A stretch of 13,275 nucleotides of DNA from Candidatus Bathyarchaeota archaeon (GTDB lineage Archaea; Thermoproteota; Bathyarchaeia; TCS64; B23): assembly GCA_029259285.1 (NCBI GenBank), contig JAPDJB010000037.1:1-13275 (forward strand), in the 5' to 3' direction. Every line of letters begins with the position of its first letter. The stretch's first letter is position 1. The notes beneath the pieces were generated by a model. That model was given only the letters and a program-made list of their open reading frames with translations. It was not told the DNA's origin and ran no database searches. The position numbers and the translations under genes are program-made. Shown in pieces: positions 6,027 to 13,178 of this stretch.

Positions 6027-7927
6027 GCGATGCCTCCCAGTAGGAGGGCGAATCCGATCTCGGTGAGGGTTATGATGAGCGCTCGTCTAAGGCCGAACTC
6101 CCTCACCAGGACGGCGATGGTGGCTATACAGGGGACATAGACCATCACTACAAGTGAATAGACATACATCTGTATCGGCGTCATCACAGCTGAGAAGTCG
6201 CTGGTTCCGAAGAGGGAGGCCAACATCACCAGGGCCAACTCCTTTCGAAGCAGGCCGAAGATGAGGGTGACACCCGTCTCCAATGGCAGCCCCAGCCACC
6301 AGACCGTCACCGGCCTCAGGGCGTCGACGACGATGGGCAGCCAACCCATGATGGCTGAGAGATAGACTACGAAGTTTCCCAGCACTATGATGGGGAAGGC
6401 CTTGAGGATGAAGTCCCTAAGCTTAAACCAGGTCTTGCTAAGCGTCACCCGCGCCGTGGGCCATCGATAGGGCGGCATCTCCATTATGAGACCCAGAGGC
6501 TCACCAGGGATAACCTTGAAGGCCACCCGCCCAAGGGTGAAGATGATGAGGAGATCCAAGGCGTAGAGGGTGAGGGCCCACTGGAAGCCGATGTATCTTG
6601 AGACGAGTCCCATGATTACGACGCCTCGGGCCGCGCAGGGTATGAGGCTGGCGGCGAAGGCGCAGAGGATGCGTTCACGCTCCGTCTCCATGATTCTACA
6701 GCTGAGCATCGCGGGGACGTTGCAGCCGAAGCCTAGGATGAGAGGTATGAACCCCTTTCCATGCAGCCCGATCTTATGCATAGCTGAGTCCATCAGATAT
6801 GCTATGCGGGCGAGGTAGCCTGAGTCTTCGAGGAGGGAGAGGGCGATGTAGAAGGGGATTATGTAGGGGAGGGCGATGGTGACTCCGGCGGCTATCCCCT
6901 CTATGACGCCGCTCCATAGGAGCTCCGCGAGGGGGCCTGAGCTGAGATGTGTGACGTATAGGCCTCTAAGCCTCTCGAAGCCGGCTTCGATGAGCTGTGA
7001 GAGATGGTCTCCGAGGGAGAAGACGCCGTAGAAGATGGCGAGGACTACGAGGATCATGATGACATAACCCCATAGGGGGTGAACCGTCAACTCCTCCAGC
7101 CTCTCGCCGATCCTCCTCCTCGGCGGCTTGAGGGTTATGACCTCCACGGCTATCCTGCTGGCGATGGCGTAGCGCTCGGAGGCGATGACGCTGGGGGCGT
7201 CGTGGCCATGTATCCCCTCGATCTCATCCCTCAGCCGTTCCACTTCCCCCCTGAGTTCAGGCCTCAACCTGTAGACGATGCGTTCAACCTCCTCGTCTCC
7301 CTCCAATAGCTTAATCGCGATCCACCTCCTCGGATAGGGGGTCTCCACGTCTTCTAGGAGTTCCATGAGGGTTTTGATCCTCGCCTCCACCTCTGGGCCA
7401 TAGACGGGAGGCCTCACAGCCTCACCCTTCTCAGCCGTCTCGACGACTTTATGCATCAGCTCCGTCAGGCCTATACCCCTCGTCGCTATCGTCGGCACAA
7501 CTGGTACGCCTAGAAGCTTCGACAATTTCTCCGCGTCGATGTATATCCCCTTATCCCTAGCTACATCCATCATGTTGAGGGCCACCACCATCCGCGGCTC
7601 AAGCTCCATGAGCTGGAGGGTGAAGAAGAGGTTACGCTCCAGCGTCGAGGCGTCGACGATGTTCACGATGACATCCGGCTGCTCAACGGCGATGTACTCT
7701 CGGCTGATCAACTCCTCCAGGGAGTATGTTGAGAGGCTGTAGATGCCTGGGAGGTCTATGACGTCGATTATGTAGCCGTCGAAGCGCAGAGTCCCCTCAG
7801 CCTTCTCAACGGTCTTTCCAGGCCAATTCCCGATGTGTTGATGCAATCCCGTGAGCTGATTGAAGATGACGGATTTGCCGACGTTGGCGTTTCCAGCTAG
7901 GGCGACCCTCAGCTTCCTCGTCTCCAA
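5993..7927 (-). CDS. feoB: Ferrous iron transport protein B
   Basis: FeoB is the main prokaryotic Fe(II) permease: an N-terminal GTP-binding domain on a polytopic membrane channel. This copy has 644 residues. The G1 motif GNANVGKS is at 12-19, G2 lies in NWPGKTVE at about 34-41, G3 DLPG is at 58-61, and G4 NMMD is at 118-121. A helical regulator region follows to about 280. The membrane part has the two Gate repeats and FeoB hallmarks: EDSGYLARIAYLMD, GFGCNVPA and LIPCAARGVVI, then GLLRKELALVML and YVPCIATIAVL. The start is TTG, nested in the end of the DtxR/FeoA gene (19-nt overlap) with AGAGG directly before it; no better start lies upstream of the P-loop. It is the distal gene of the iron unit. 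The three channel cysteine/proline motifs are intact. Confidence 0.97.
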   Translation of the reverse strand: METRKLRVALAGNANVGKSVIFNQLTGLHQHIGNWPGKTVEKAEGTLRFDGYIIDVIDLPGIYSLSTYSLEELISREYIAVEQPDVIVNIVDASTLERNLFFTLQLMELEPRMVVALNMMDVARDKGIYIDAEKLSKLLGVPVVPTIATRGIGLTELMHKVVETAEKGEAVRPPVYGPEVEARIKTLMELLEDVETPYPRRWIAIKLLEGDEEVERIVYRLRPELRGEVERLRDEIEGIHGHDAPSVIASERYAIASRIAVEVITLKPPRRRIGERLEELTVHPLWGYVIMILVVLAIFYGVFSLGDHLSQLIEAGFERLRGLYVTHLSSGPLAELLWSGVIEGIAAGVTIALPYIIPFYIALSLLEDSGYLARIAYLMDSAMHKIGLHGKGFIPLILGFGCNVPAMLSCRIMETERERILCAFAASLIPCAARGVVIMGLVSRYIGFQWALTLYALDLLIIFTLGRVAFKVIPGEPLGLIMEMPPYRWPTARVTLSKTWFKLRDFILKAFPIIVLGNFVVYLSAIMGWLPIVVDALRPVTVWWLGLPLETGVTLIFGLLRKELALVMLASLFGTSDFSAVMTPIQMYVYSLVVMVYVPCIATIAVLVREFGLRRALIITLTEIGFALLLGGIAYRLLLEVLTP

Positions 7928-8634
7928 CCTCTACCACGTCTCCATCTATGGGGCGGCAGCTCGACGTAGACGTTGCCTGCTAGACCCCTTCCAAGGGCGA
8001 GGGTTGAACCCCTAACCTCGATCTCAAGGGGGCCTCGGAAGGGGGCTGCATTCACAACCTTGATCCTCACCCCCTTGGTTAGGCCCATATCGAGGAGTCT
8101 CTGCCTCGCCCTCCTACCCCCCTTCACGAAGGCCACGACTCCCTCCTCACCTGGCTTCAGGTTTGAGAGCTGGGTGAGAAGCCTCGACTCCTCGAAGGAG
8201 GCGGTTTCACATTCGTCGCAGCTCTCCACCTCCAGGGTGCATGGGGGTATCGGCTTGTCGTCTGGACATGTGGTCGGCCTCTTTAAGGCTCTGCAGAGGG
8301 CTGCGGCCGCCTCATCTGAGAGTCCATGCTCCAATCGGCAGGCCTCCTCATGCACCTTCTCCTTGTCGAGTCCGAGGAAGTCGTGGAGGAATCTCTCTAG
8401 GAGCCTATGCTTCCTTACAACCCTCTGGGCTATGGCTGCTCCCCTGCCGGTTAGGATGACACCCCTATAGGGGGAGTATTCGACGAGGCCCTCATCGGCT
8501 AGGCGTTTAAGCATCTGGGTCACGCTTGGCGGGGAGACCTTGAGCCTCCTGGCCAGCTCCGTCGTCTTCGCAGGCCTCCCCTCCTCGTTGATGGAGTATA
8601 TGGTCTTGAGGTATTCCTCGACGCTCCTGCTCAA
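7909..8634 (-). CDS. DtxR/MntR-family iron-dependent repressor with C-terminal FeoA (SH3-like) domain
   Basis: This 241-residue regulator of metal uptake has three parts. A winged-helix DNA-binding domain (about 1-63) includes KTTELARRLKVSPPSVTQML. The dimerisation/metal domain (64-120) carries H76, E80, H95, C99, E102 and H103, which align with H79, E83, H98, C102, E105 and H106 of DtxR with a constant offset of three. A FeoA/SH3-like domain (about 157-228) carries RARQRLLDMGLTKGVRIKVV. The cysteine at 99 suggests Fe(II) sensing, while position 7 is Glu, where DtxR has Met and MntR has Asp. A linker holds C123, C132, C139 and C142. The start is TTG (8632-8634) without a strong ribosome binding site. 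It overlaps feoB, so the pair is probably one transcription unit, repressed through the operator at 8647-8662. Confidence 0.93.
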   Translation of the reverse strand: MSRSVEEYLKTIYSINEEGRPAKTTELARRLKVSPPSVTQMLKRLADEGLVEYSPYRGVILTGRGAAIAQRVVRKHRLLERFLHDFLGLDKEKVHEEACRLEHGLSDEAAAALCRALKRPTTCPDDKPIPPCTLEVESCDECETASFEESRLLTQLSNLKPGEEGVVAFVKGGRRARQRLLDMGLTKGVRIKVVNAAPFRGPLEIEVRGSTLALGRGLAGNVYVELPPHRWRRGRGWRRGS

Positions 8635-8646
8635 ATCGGCTCAGAA

Positions 8647-8662
8647 TTTAGGATAACCTAAA
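8647..8662. promoter_or_regulatory. Iron-box-like operator, perfect inverted repeat
   Basis: TTTAGG-ATAA-CCTAAA is a perfect palindrome with 6-bp arms and a 4-bp centre. It lies 12 bp upstream of the TTG start of the DtxR/FeoA gene, between and partly over the TATA box (8661-8670) and the expected transcription start (about 8640). TTAGG/CCTAA half-sites resemble the DtxR/IdeR iron box. The position would let the regulator block its own promoter and, through the operon, feoB. Confidence 0.7.
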
Positions 8663-8670
8663 ATATTTAA
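8661..8670 (-). promoter_or_regulatory. TATA box of the iron regulator-feoB unit
   Basis: On the minus strand TTAAATATTT, preceded by a GAAAGGC stretch that could act as BRE, is centred near 8666. A start of transcription about 25 nt on falls near 8640, only about six nt before the TTG. The box directly follows the stop codon of the amidotransferase gene, so the iron unit can be transcribed apart from the ilv genes. Confidence 0.55.
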
Positions 8671-8675
8671 GCCTT

Positions 8676-9722
8676 TCAGCCCTCGCCGAGGGCGTAGGCG
8701 AATCGGGGAACCCCCTCAACTCCCGCCTCTAATCGTCTATCAACTCGACGCCGGATGAGGCCCTCCTCCACAAGCTCCTCCAAAACCTCGAAGTAAGGGT
8801 TCCCAATCGTTATGCCCTCCTCCATGATCAGCTTCCTCGCCTCCTCCGCTGATACCCCTAGAACCCTTGCCCACCCCTCGGGGAAGAGCTTATACCATAG
8901 GTCTCGGACATCCGTCTCCCCCTCACGTCTCAGAACCTCCAGGATCAGCTCCTTCAACAGCTCTCTATCCAATCTCAGCTGGGGCACCCTCCTCTCTGGG
9001 TCTAGGGGCGTGACGGTCACCCCTCCCCTCTCCAGCTTTATTATGGAGTTCTTAGGAGGCGTGAAGAAGTGGTGGAAGCGGTCTCTGACGTGTTCAAAGC
9101 CTGTTGGGGTGCTGCAGAACATCGACTCGTCGTAGCCTACGGCGATGACGCAGGGCTGATGCCAATTCGCGATCCAGACAGCCTCAGGCTCCTCAGTCCA
9201 GATGCAGGCTAGTAGAAATGAACCCTTAAGCCTTGAGGCAACCCTCCGCAGGGCCTCCTCCATGGATAGGCCCTCAGCCAGGGCGTCCTCCAGCAGGTGG
9301 ACGGCCACCTCGCTGTCTGTTATGTCGTCAACCTCATCCTCGTAGGAGGTGAAGGTGTGCCGCCCCTTAAGCTCGCCCCACAGCTCCTTATAGTTGTTGA
9401 TGATGCCATTATGCATCAGGGCCAGCTTCTCCGTGCAGTCTGGGAAGGGATGGGCCATCCGCTTTGTGTTGTATCTTGGGTCGTAGAAGCCGTAGCCGAA
9501 GCGGCTGTGGGCTATGCCCGCCGACCCCTCCAGGGATTCGATCTTCGTTGTCTTCCTCACCCGTTCGACGGGGCCGATGTCCTTCTCGATCTTGAGGACT
9601 CCATCGTCGACGACTCCGAGGCCTGAGGCGTGCCCTCCGAAGTAGGCCTCTTGAAGCTCTATGGCTCTGAGGAGTAGCGGGGCGATGGGGCCATCGCCGA
9701 CATAGGCTGCCAGCTGACACAT
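8676..9722 (-). CDS. Class II glutamine amidotransferase with winged-helix-like C-terminal region
   Basis: This 348-residue protein has an N-terminal Ntn-hydrolase glutaminase domain like that of GlmS/PurF. Cys2 becomes the nucleophile after Met removal. Other family marks are GHASGLGVV (30-38), AHSRFG with R74, HNGIINNY (104-111) with the oxyanion/substrate Asn-Gly, and TDSEV with D136. It would release ammonia from glutamine, but no GlmS isomerase or PurF transferase domain follows, so the acceptor is unknown. Residues about 250-348 are helical and end in YFEVLEELVEEGLIRRRVD, then VPRFAYAL, the look of a winged helix. The ATG is preceded by GAGGG. It lies 38 nt downstream of ilvC on the same strand and may be the last gene of the ilv operon. 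A separate promoter in the gap is possible. Confidence 0.85.
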   Translation of the reverse strand: MCQLAAYVGDGPIAPLLLRAIELQEAYFGGHASGLGVVDDGVLKIEKDIGPVERVRKTTKIESLEGSAGIAHSRFGYGFYDPRYNTKRMAHPFPDCTEKLALMHNGIINNYKELWGELKGRHTFTSYEDEVDDITDSEVAVHLLEDALAEGLSMEEALRRVASRLKGSFLLACIWTEEPEAVWIANWHQPCVIAVGYDESMFCSTPTGFEHVRDRFHHFFTPPKNSIIKLERGGVTVTPLDPERRVPQLRLDRELLKELILEVLRREGETDVRDLWYKLFPEGWARVLGVSAEEARKLIMEEGITIGNPYFEVLEELVEEGLIRRRVDRRLEAGVEGVPRFAYALGEG

Positions 9723-9743
9723 ATCGCCCTCAATTCTCTTAAA

Positions 9744-9766
9744 GGATAGATAAGGGTTGTCTATCC
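9744..9766 (-). other. Intergenic inverted repeat at the ilvC stop
   Basis: GGATAG (9744-9749) and CTATCC (9761-9766) are perfectly complementary and separated by 11 nt. The distal arm includes the ilvC stop codon. On the minus strand the hairpin is followed by TTTAAG. It could be a weak partial terminator or mRNA-processing site between ilvC and the amidotransferase gene, or simply part of a promoter (CTTATCTA near 9750). The arms are short, so chance is possible. Confidence 0.25.
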
Positions 9767-10753
9767 TCCCTCCCCATAATGGGCCATACGCCTGATCCCT
9801 CGGCCAACCCTCTCGATCTCCAGTTTTTCACACTCTTCCAGCAGTCGTCTCAGCTCTGGGCATCCCCGCTCATATTCGTCGATCCAGCGCTTGGCGAAGC
9901 TCCCATCCTGGATGGCTCTCAAGGCTCTGCGCATATTCTCCTCCACGTGGTCGTCGATGATCGATGGGCCTATGGATAGGCCTCCATACCTCGCTGTCTC
10001 GGAGACGGCTTGATACATCCCGCTGATGCCATGCTTGTAGATGAGGTCGACGATGAGTTTCAACTCGTTGAGAACCTCGAAGTAGGCGAGCTCCGGTGGA
10101 TAGCCGGCCTCGACGAGAACTTTGAAGCCTCGCCTTATGAGCTGGTCTACGCCTCCGCAGAGGACGGCCTGCTCTCCGAAGAGGTCGCTCTCAGTCTCCT
10201 CCTTGAAGGTGGTCTCCAGGATGCCAACCCTCCCAGAGCCGATGGCCCTCGCCATGGCGAGAGCCTTAGCCCAAGCCTCGCCGGTGTAGTCCTGATAGAC
10301 GGCCACAAGGGCTGGGACGCCGAAGCCGGCCTCGTATTGACGCCTCATCTCCGGTCCAGGAGCCTTTGGGGCGACCATGGTGACGTCGATGTTCTCCGGC
10401 GGCCTTATCCTCTGGAAGTGGATGTTGAAGCCGTGGGCGAACTGTAGGGTCTTACCCTCGGTGAGGTTTGGCTCTATCTGATGCCTATAGACCTCCGGCT
10501 GAGCCATGTCGGGTATCAGCATCACTATGATGTCACCCCTCTCAGCGGCTTCGGATATTGGGTAGACGTTGAATCCCTCCTCCCTGGCTTTACTCCATGA
10601 TTTCCCCCCAGGTCTTACGCCTATGACGACCTCTAGGCCGCTGTCCCTCATGTTCAGGGCCTGCGCCCTGCCCTGGCTTCCGTAGCCTATGACTGCGATG
10701 ACTCGCCCCTCTAATATGGTTAGGTCTATATCCTCGTCGTGGTAGACCTTCAT
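9761..10753 (-). CDS. ilvC: Ketol-acid reductoisomerase (class I)
   Basis: This is the second common enzyme of valine and isoleucine synthesis. It performs Mg-dependent alkyl migration and NAD(P)H reduction of acetolactate or acetohydroxybutyrate. The 330-residue length is that of the short class I form. The Rossmann motif GYGSQGRAQALN is at 23-34, followed by the cofactor loop RPGGKSW (47-53). Metal and catalytic residues D190, E194, E226, E230 and S251 all fall at the standard positions in ETESDLFGEQ, AYFEVLNE and SETARYGG; H107 is also present. The loop Arg and Ser fit an NADPH preference, though this is inferred. ATG 10753 overlaps the ilvN stop by four nt, with GGGGAG upstream. Confidence 0.98.
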   Translation of the reverse strand: MKVYHDEDIDLTILEGRVIAVIGYGSQGRAQALNMRDSGLEVVIGVRPGGKSWSKAREEGFNVYPISEAAERGDIIVMLIPDMAQPEVYRHQIEPNLTEGKTLQFAHGFNIHFQRIRPPENIDVTMVAPKAPGPEMRRQYEAGFGVPALVAVYQDYTGEAWAKALAMARAIGSGRVGILETTFKEETESDLFGEQAVLCGGVDQLIRRGFKVLVEAGYPPELAYFEVLNELKLIVDLIYKHGISGMYQAVSETARYGGLSIGPSIIDDHVEENMRRALRAIQDGSFAKRWIDEYERGCPELRRLLEECEKLEIERVGRGIRRMAHYGEGG

Positions 10754-11244
10754 AGCTTCAACTCCCCCTTCTCCAGGGCTGTTGCCCCCGTCCTTGATAG
10801 CTCCACTATGCCTATGGATTCGGCCTCTCTCAGGAAGCTATCTATCTCCCCTGGGCTTCCAGTTATCTCAGCCACTATGTAGTCCTCATCGATGTCTAGG
10901 ATGAGTCCATGATGGCTGTTCACCAGCCTCAAGGCCTCCTCCCTAGCCATGGGGTCTGCGGTGTTGAGCTTCACCAGGGCCATCTCCCTAACAACCATCC
11001 TCCTCGGGTTGAGGTGTTTAACCCTCACCACCTCCACCATCCCCCTCAGCTGCTCTATGAGATTCCTCAGCGCCCTTCCATCGGCTTCGATGGTTACGGT
11101 CATCCTCGCAAGGCTTCGATCCATGAGGGGGCCTACGGTGATGCTCTCGATGTTGTATCCACGTCTCCTGAACATATTTGAGACCTTGAAGAGGACTCCA
11201 GGGCGGTTCTCGACTATGAAGGCTATAGTGTTCAACGGTGTCAT
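10750..11244 (-). CDS. ilvN: Acetolactate synthase small (regulatory) subunit
   Basis: The regulatory subunit binds the large subunit, raises its activity and confers valine feedback inhibition. The N-terminal ACT domain carries ENRPGVLFKVSNMF followed by RRGYNIESITVG. The C-terminal domain begins near REMALVKLN and ends with SRTGATALEKG, as in full-length family members. Two ATGs are possible: 11250 and 11244. GGAGGG at 11251-11256 touches the first but is six nt from the second, so 11244 (MTPLNTIAF, 164 residues) is preferred. The start then lies two nt past the ilvB stop; the alternative overlaps ilvB by four nt. It is translationally coupled on both sides. Confidence 0.96.
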   Translation of the reverse strand: MTPLNTIAFIVENRPGVLFKVSNMFRRRGYNIESITVGPLMDRSLARMTVTIEADGRALRNLIEQLRGMVEVVRVKHLNPRRMVVREMALVKLNTADPMAREEALRLVNSHHGLILDIDEDYIVAEITGSPGEIDSFLREAESIGIVELSRTGATALEKGELKL

Positions 11245-11246
11245 CC

Positions 11247-12929
11247 TCATCCCTCCACCAATATCTCCCTCAGCCCCCTCCCTGGAGGCACCATGGGGAA
11301 GACGTTCTCCTCGGGGTCTATGGGGATGTCGATGATGGTGGCCGTCTCGCTCTCCATCCCCACCTTAACCGCCTCCTCAAACTCCTCCATGGAGCCTGGC
11401 CTGACTCCTATAGCCCCATAGGCCTCCGCGAGCTTGACGAAGTCTGGGCTGCCCCCCAGGTGGACGCCGAAGTATCGTCTGCCATAAAACAGCCTCTGCC
11501 ACTGAGCCACCATGCCCAGCACCCTATTGTTGAGGATGATGACGATGACCGGCAGCTTTTCCTCCACGGCTGTTGCGAGGTTGTTCTCCGTCATGCCGAA
11601 GCTTCCATCACCGGCTATGTCGACCACCGGAACCTGGGGCTTGGCCGCCTTCGCCCCTATAGCCGCTGGGAACCCCCAGCCCATGGTTCCAAGGCCTCCT
11701 GAGCTTAGGAAGGTTCTGGGGGCGTAGACGTCGAAGTGGAGGGCCGCCCACATCTGGCATTGACCAACCTCCGTCGTCACTATCGCCTCCTTTGGCAGAA
11801 GCCTCCTCAGGGCCTTCATCAAGTCTGGGGGTTTAACCCCCTCACCTCGCTCTTCCTCCTCCATCCTCCTCCGCTGCTCACGGAGCTTCTCCAATCTCCT
11901 CATCCATCCCTCTCCCCGCTTCTTGGAGATTTGTCTCAGCCTCTCCGTGAGTCCTCTCAAAGCGATTTTTGCGTCTCCCCTCACCCTAAGCGAGGCCTCC
12001 ACATTCTTGTCGAACTCGCTGGGATCTATGTCTATGTGGATGATCCTCGCCTCCGTGAACTCCTCAACCCTGCCCGTCGTCCGATCCGAGAATCTAGTCC
12101 CCACAGCCAGGAGGACATCGGCCTCTGGGATGAGGTGATTCGCCTCCCAGGTTCCATGCATCCCGCACATCCCTATGTGGAGTGGATGCCCACTTGGGAT
12201 GGCCCCCTTACCCATAAGCGTCGTAGCCACCGGAGCCATGAGAAGCTCCGCCAGCTCTAGGAGTTCCCTACAGGCGTTGGAGGCTACGACTCCTCCACCG
12301 GCGAGGATGATGGGTCTCTCAGCCTTAGCTAGAAGCGTCGCAGCCCTATCCAGCTCCCTCTCATCCGGCTCGGGGTTGATGTGATATCCCACAAGCTCCA
12401 CATGCTCGGGGAGCTCTATCTCCTCGACGTCTGTCTGGGCGTCTTTAGGCAGGTCGACGAGGACTACCCCCCTCCTGCCGGTGGAGGCGACGTGGAAGGC
12501 TGTCTTAACGGCGTAGGGGATATCCCTAGGCCTCCTAACCTGTATGTTATGCTTCGTGATGGACGCCGTCACGCCGATGATGTCCACCTCTTGGAAGCCG
12601 TCGGTTCCGATCATCGATGTTGGAACCTGACCCGTGAAGGCGACGACGGGTGAGGAGTCGATGTTTGCGGTGGCGATGCCCGTGACGAGGTTTGTGGCTC
12701 CAGGCCCAGAGGTGGCTAGGCAGACGCCGACTCGGCCACTTGCCCTCGCATAGCCATCAGCCATGTGAGCCGCCCCCTGCTCATGCCTCGCCAATACGAA
12801 GCGTATATCAGCGTCGTAGAGCGCGTCGCAGATTGGTATGACGGCTCCACCTGGGACTCCGAAGAGGGTCTCAACACCCTCCCGCTTCAATGCCTCGACG
12901 AAGGCCTCAGCTCCACTCATCTCAGCCAT
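11247..12929 (-). CDS. ilvB: Acetolactate synthase large (catalytic) subunit
   Basis: This thiamine-diphosphate enzyme joins pyruvate with pyruvate or 2-oxobutyrate, the first committed step of branched-chain amino acid synthesis. There are 560 residues when started at ATG 12929. The Pyr domain contains catalytic E50 (RHEQGAAHMADGYARASG), and GTDGFQEVD follows. The central FAD-type domain spans about 190-330. The PP domain has the ThDP/Mg motif GDGSFG near 440 ending in NN at about 467-468, and GMVAQWQ, where the Trp marks biosynthetic AHAS. A GTG nine nt upstream (12938) also opens the frame but lies inside the ribosome-binding tract GGAGGTG, so ATG 12929 is preferred. First gene of ilvBNC, after a long leader. 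Confidence 0.97.
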   Translation of the reverse strand: MAEMSGAEAFVEALKREGVETLFGVPGGAVIPICDALYDADIRFVLARHEQGAAHMADGYARASGRVGVCLATSGPGATNLVTGIATANIDSSPVVAFTGQVPTSMIGTDGFQEVDIIGVTASITKHNIQVRRPRDIPYAVKTAFHVASTGRRGVVLVDLPKDAQTDVEEIELPEHVELVGYHINPEPDERELDRAATLLAKAERPIILAGGGVVASNACRELLELAELLMAPVATTLMGKGAIPSGHPLHIGMCGMHGTWEANHLIPEADVLLAVGTRFSDRTTGRVEEFTEARIIHIDIDPSEFDKNVEASLRVRGDAKIALRGLTERLRQISKKRGEGWMRRLEKLREQRRRMEEEERGEGVKPPDLMKALRRLLPKEAIVTTEVGQCQMWAALHFDVYAPRTFLSSGGLGTMGWGFPAAIGAKAAKPQVPVVDIAGDGSFGMTENNLATAVEEKLPVIVIILNNRVLGMVAQWQRLFYGRRYFGVHLGGSPDFVKLAEAYGAIGVRPGSMEEFEEAVKVGMESETATIIDIPIDPEENVFPMVPPGRGLREILVEG

Positions 12930-12936
12930 TGATGGC

Positions 12937-12943
12937 ACCTCCC
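12937..12943 (-). promoter_or_regulatory. Ribosome binding site that decides the ilvB start
   Basis: GGAGGTG on the minus strand matches the 3' end of archaeal 16S rRNA well. It is seven nt upstream of ATG 12929. The competing GTG start at 12938 overlaps this tract and has no ribosome binding site of its own at a suitable distance. Confidence 0.75.
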
Positions 12944-12987
12944 AGCATCCTCTCCCCCTTTTTCCTCAGGTTTTTACAGAAGCTTTG

Positions 12988-13005
12988 GGCGCCGAGAAGG
13001 GCGCC
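12988..13005 (-). promoter_or_regulatory. GC-rich hairpin in the ilvB leader
   Basis: GGCGCC (12988-12993) and GGCGCC (13000-13005) are self-complementary and pair across a six-nt loop. On the minus strand no T-run follows, so it does not look like an intrinsic terminator. It is the last strong hairpin before the ilvB ribosome binding site, about 45 nt away. Confidence 0.4.
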
Positions 13006-13014
13006 GTATCTCAG

Positions 13015-13106
13015 GTGGGGTCTCCTAGGGTTAGATAAAGCAATACCCCACTTCGCCCATCCCCCTCGCCTGGGGTCTGAGAAAACGATGCACTCCTGCG
13101 ACCCCC
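13015..13106 (-). promoter_or_regulatory. ilvB leader with four complementary segments (candidate attenuator-like structure)
   Basis: Within the untranslated leader, in transcript order, segment 1 (13100-13106, GGGGGTC) pairs with segment 2 (13071-13078, AGACCCCA). Segment 3 (13045-13051, GTGGGGT) pairs with segment 4 (13015-13023, AGACCCCAC) over seven bp. Segment 2 can instead pair with segment 3 over six bp. Segments 2 and 4 share the octamer AGACCCCA, so the 1:2 + 3:4 and 2:3 folds exclude each other. Function is inferred from this layout and from the position before ilvBNC. Confidence 0.4.
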
Positions 13107-13127
13107 GTGGCTGGGTTAGGGTGAAAA

Positions 13128-13147
13128 GCATATAGAGGATAAAAGCT
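13128..13147 (-). promoter_or_regulatory. Promoter of the ilvBNC operon
   Basis: On the minus strand two TATA-like elements are visible: TTTTATCC (13137-13144) and CTATAT (13130-13135). Either would start transcription near 13107-13115, giving a leader of about 180 nt before ATG 12929. That is long for an archaeal gene. The upstream gene ends at 13179, so there is little other room for a promoter. Confidence 0.45.
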
Positions 13148-13159
13148 TTACTCTCTTAG

Positions 13160-13173
13160 CTCCCTCAGGGGAG
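13160..13173 (-). terminator. Possible terminator hairpin after the elongation-factor-like gene
   Basis: CTCCC (13160-13164) and GGGAG (13169-13173) form a five-bp stem with a TCAG loop, starting six nt past the stop codon at 13179. On the minus strand it is followed by a purine-rich stretch and only then CTTTT, so the T-run is weak and displaced. It may not terminate efficiently. Confidence 0.3.
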
Positions 13174-13178
13174 TTTCC

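Noticed and set aside
7973..8470. A 165-codon plus-strand frame antisense to the DtxR/FeoA gene
   Set aside because: The opposite strand encodes a protein with complete metal-site and winged-helix motifs; this frame is Ser/Pro-rich without any recognisable domain.
12936..12938. GTG start of ilvB
   Set aside because: The codon overlaps the GGAGGTG ribosome-binding tract that is correctly spaced for ATG 12929.
13031..13093. A GTG-started 20-codon frame spanning leader segments 2 and 3, as a possible leader peptide
   Set aside because: It has only a weak purine run directly before it, and its codons include few for Val, Leu or Ile, unlike leader peptides of branched-chain operons.
12922..13131. 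A 69-codon frame across the ilv leader, ending at the ilvB start
   Set aside because: Its ATG at 13131-13129 overlaps the probable TATA region and lies upstream of the expected transcript start. It has no ribosome binding site and no recognisable protein features; hairpin-forming segments account for its content.
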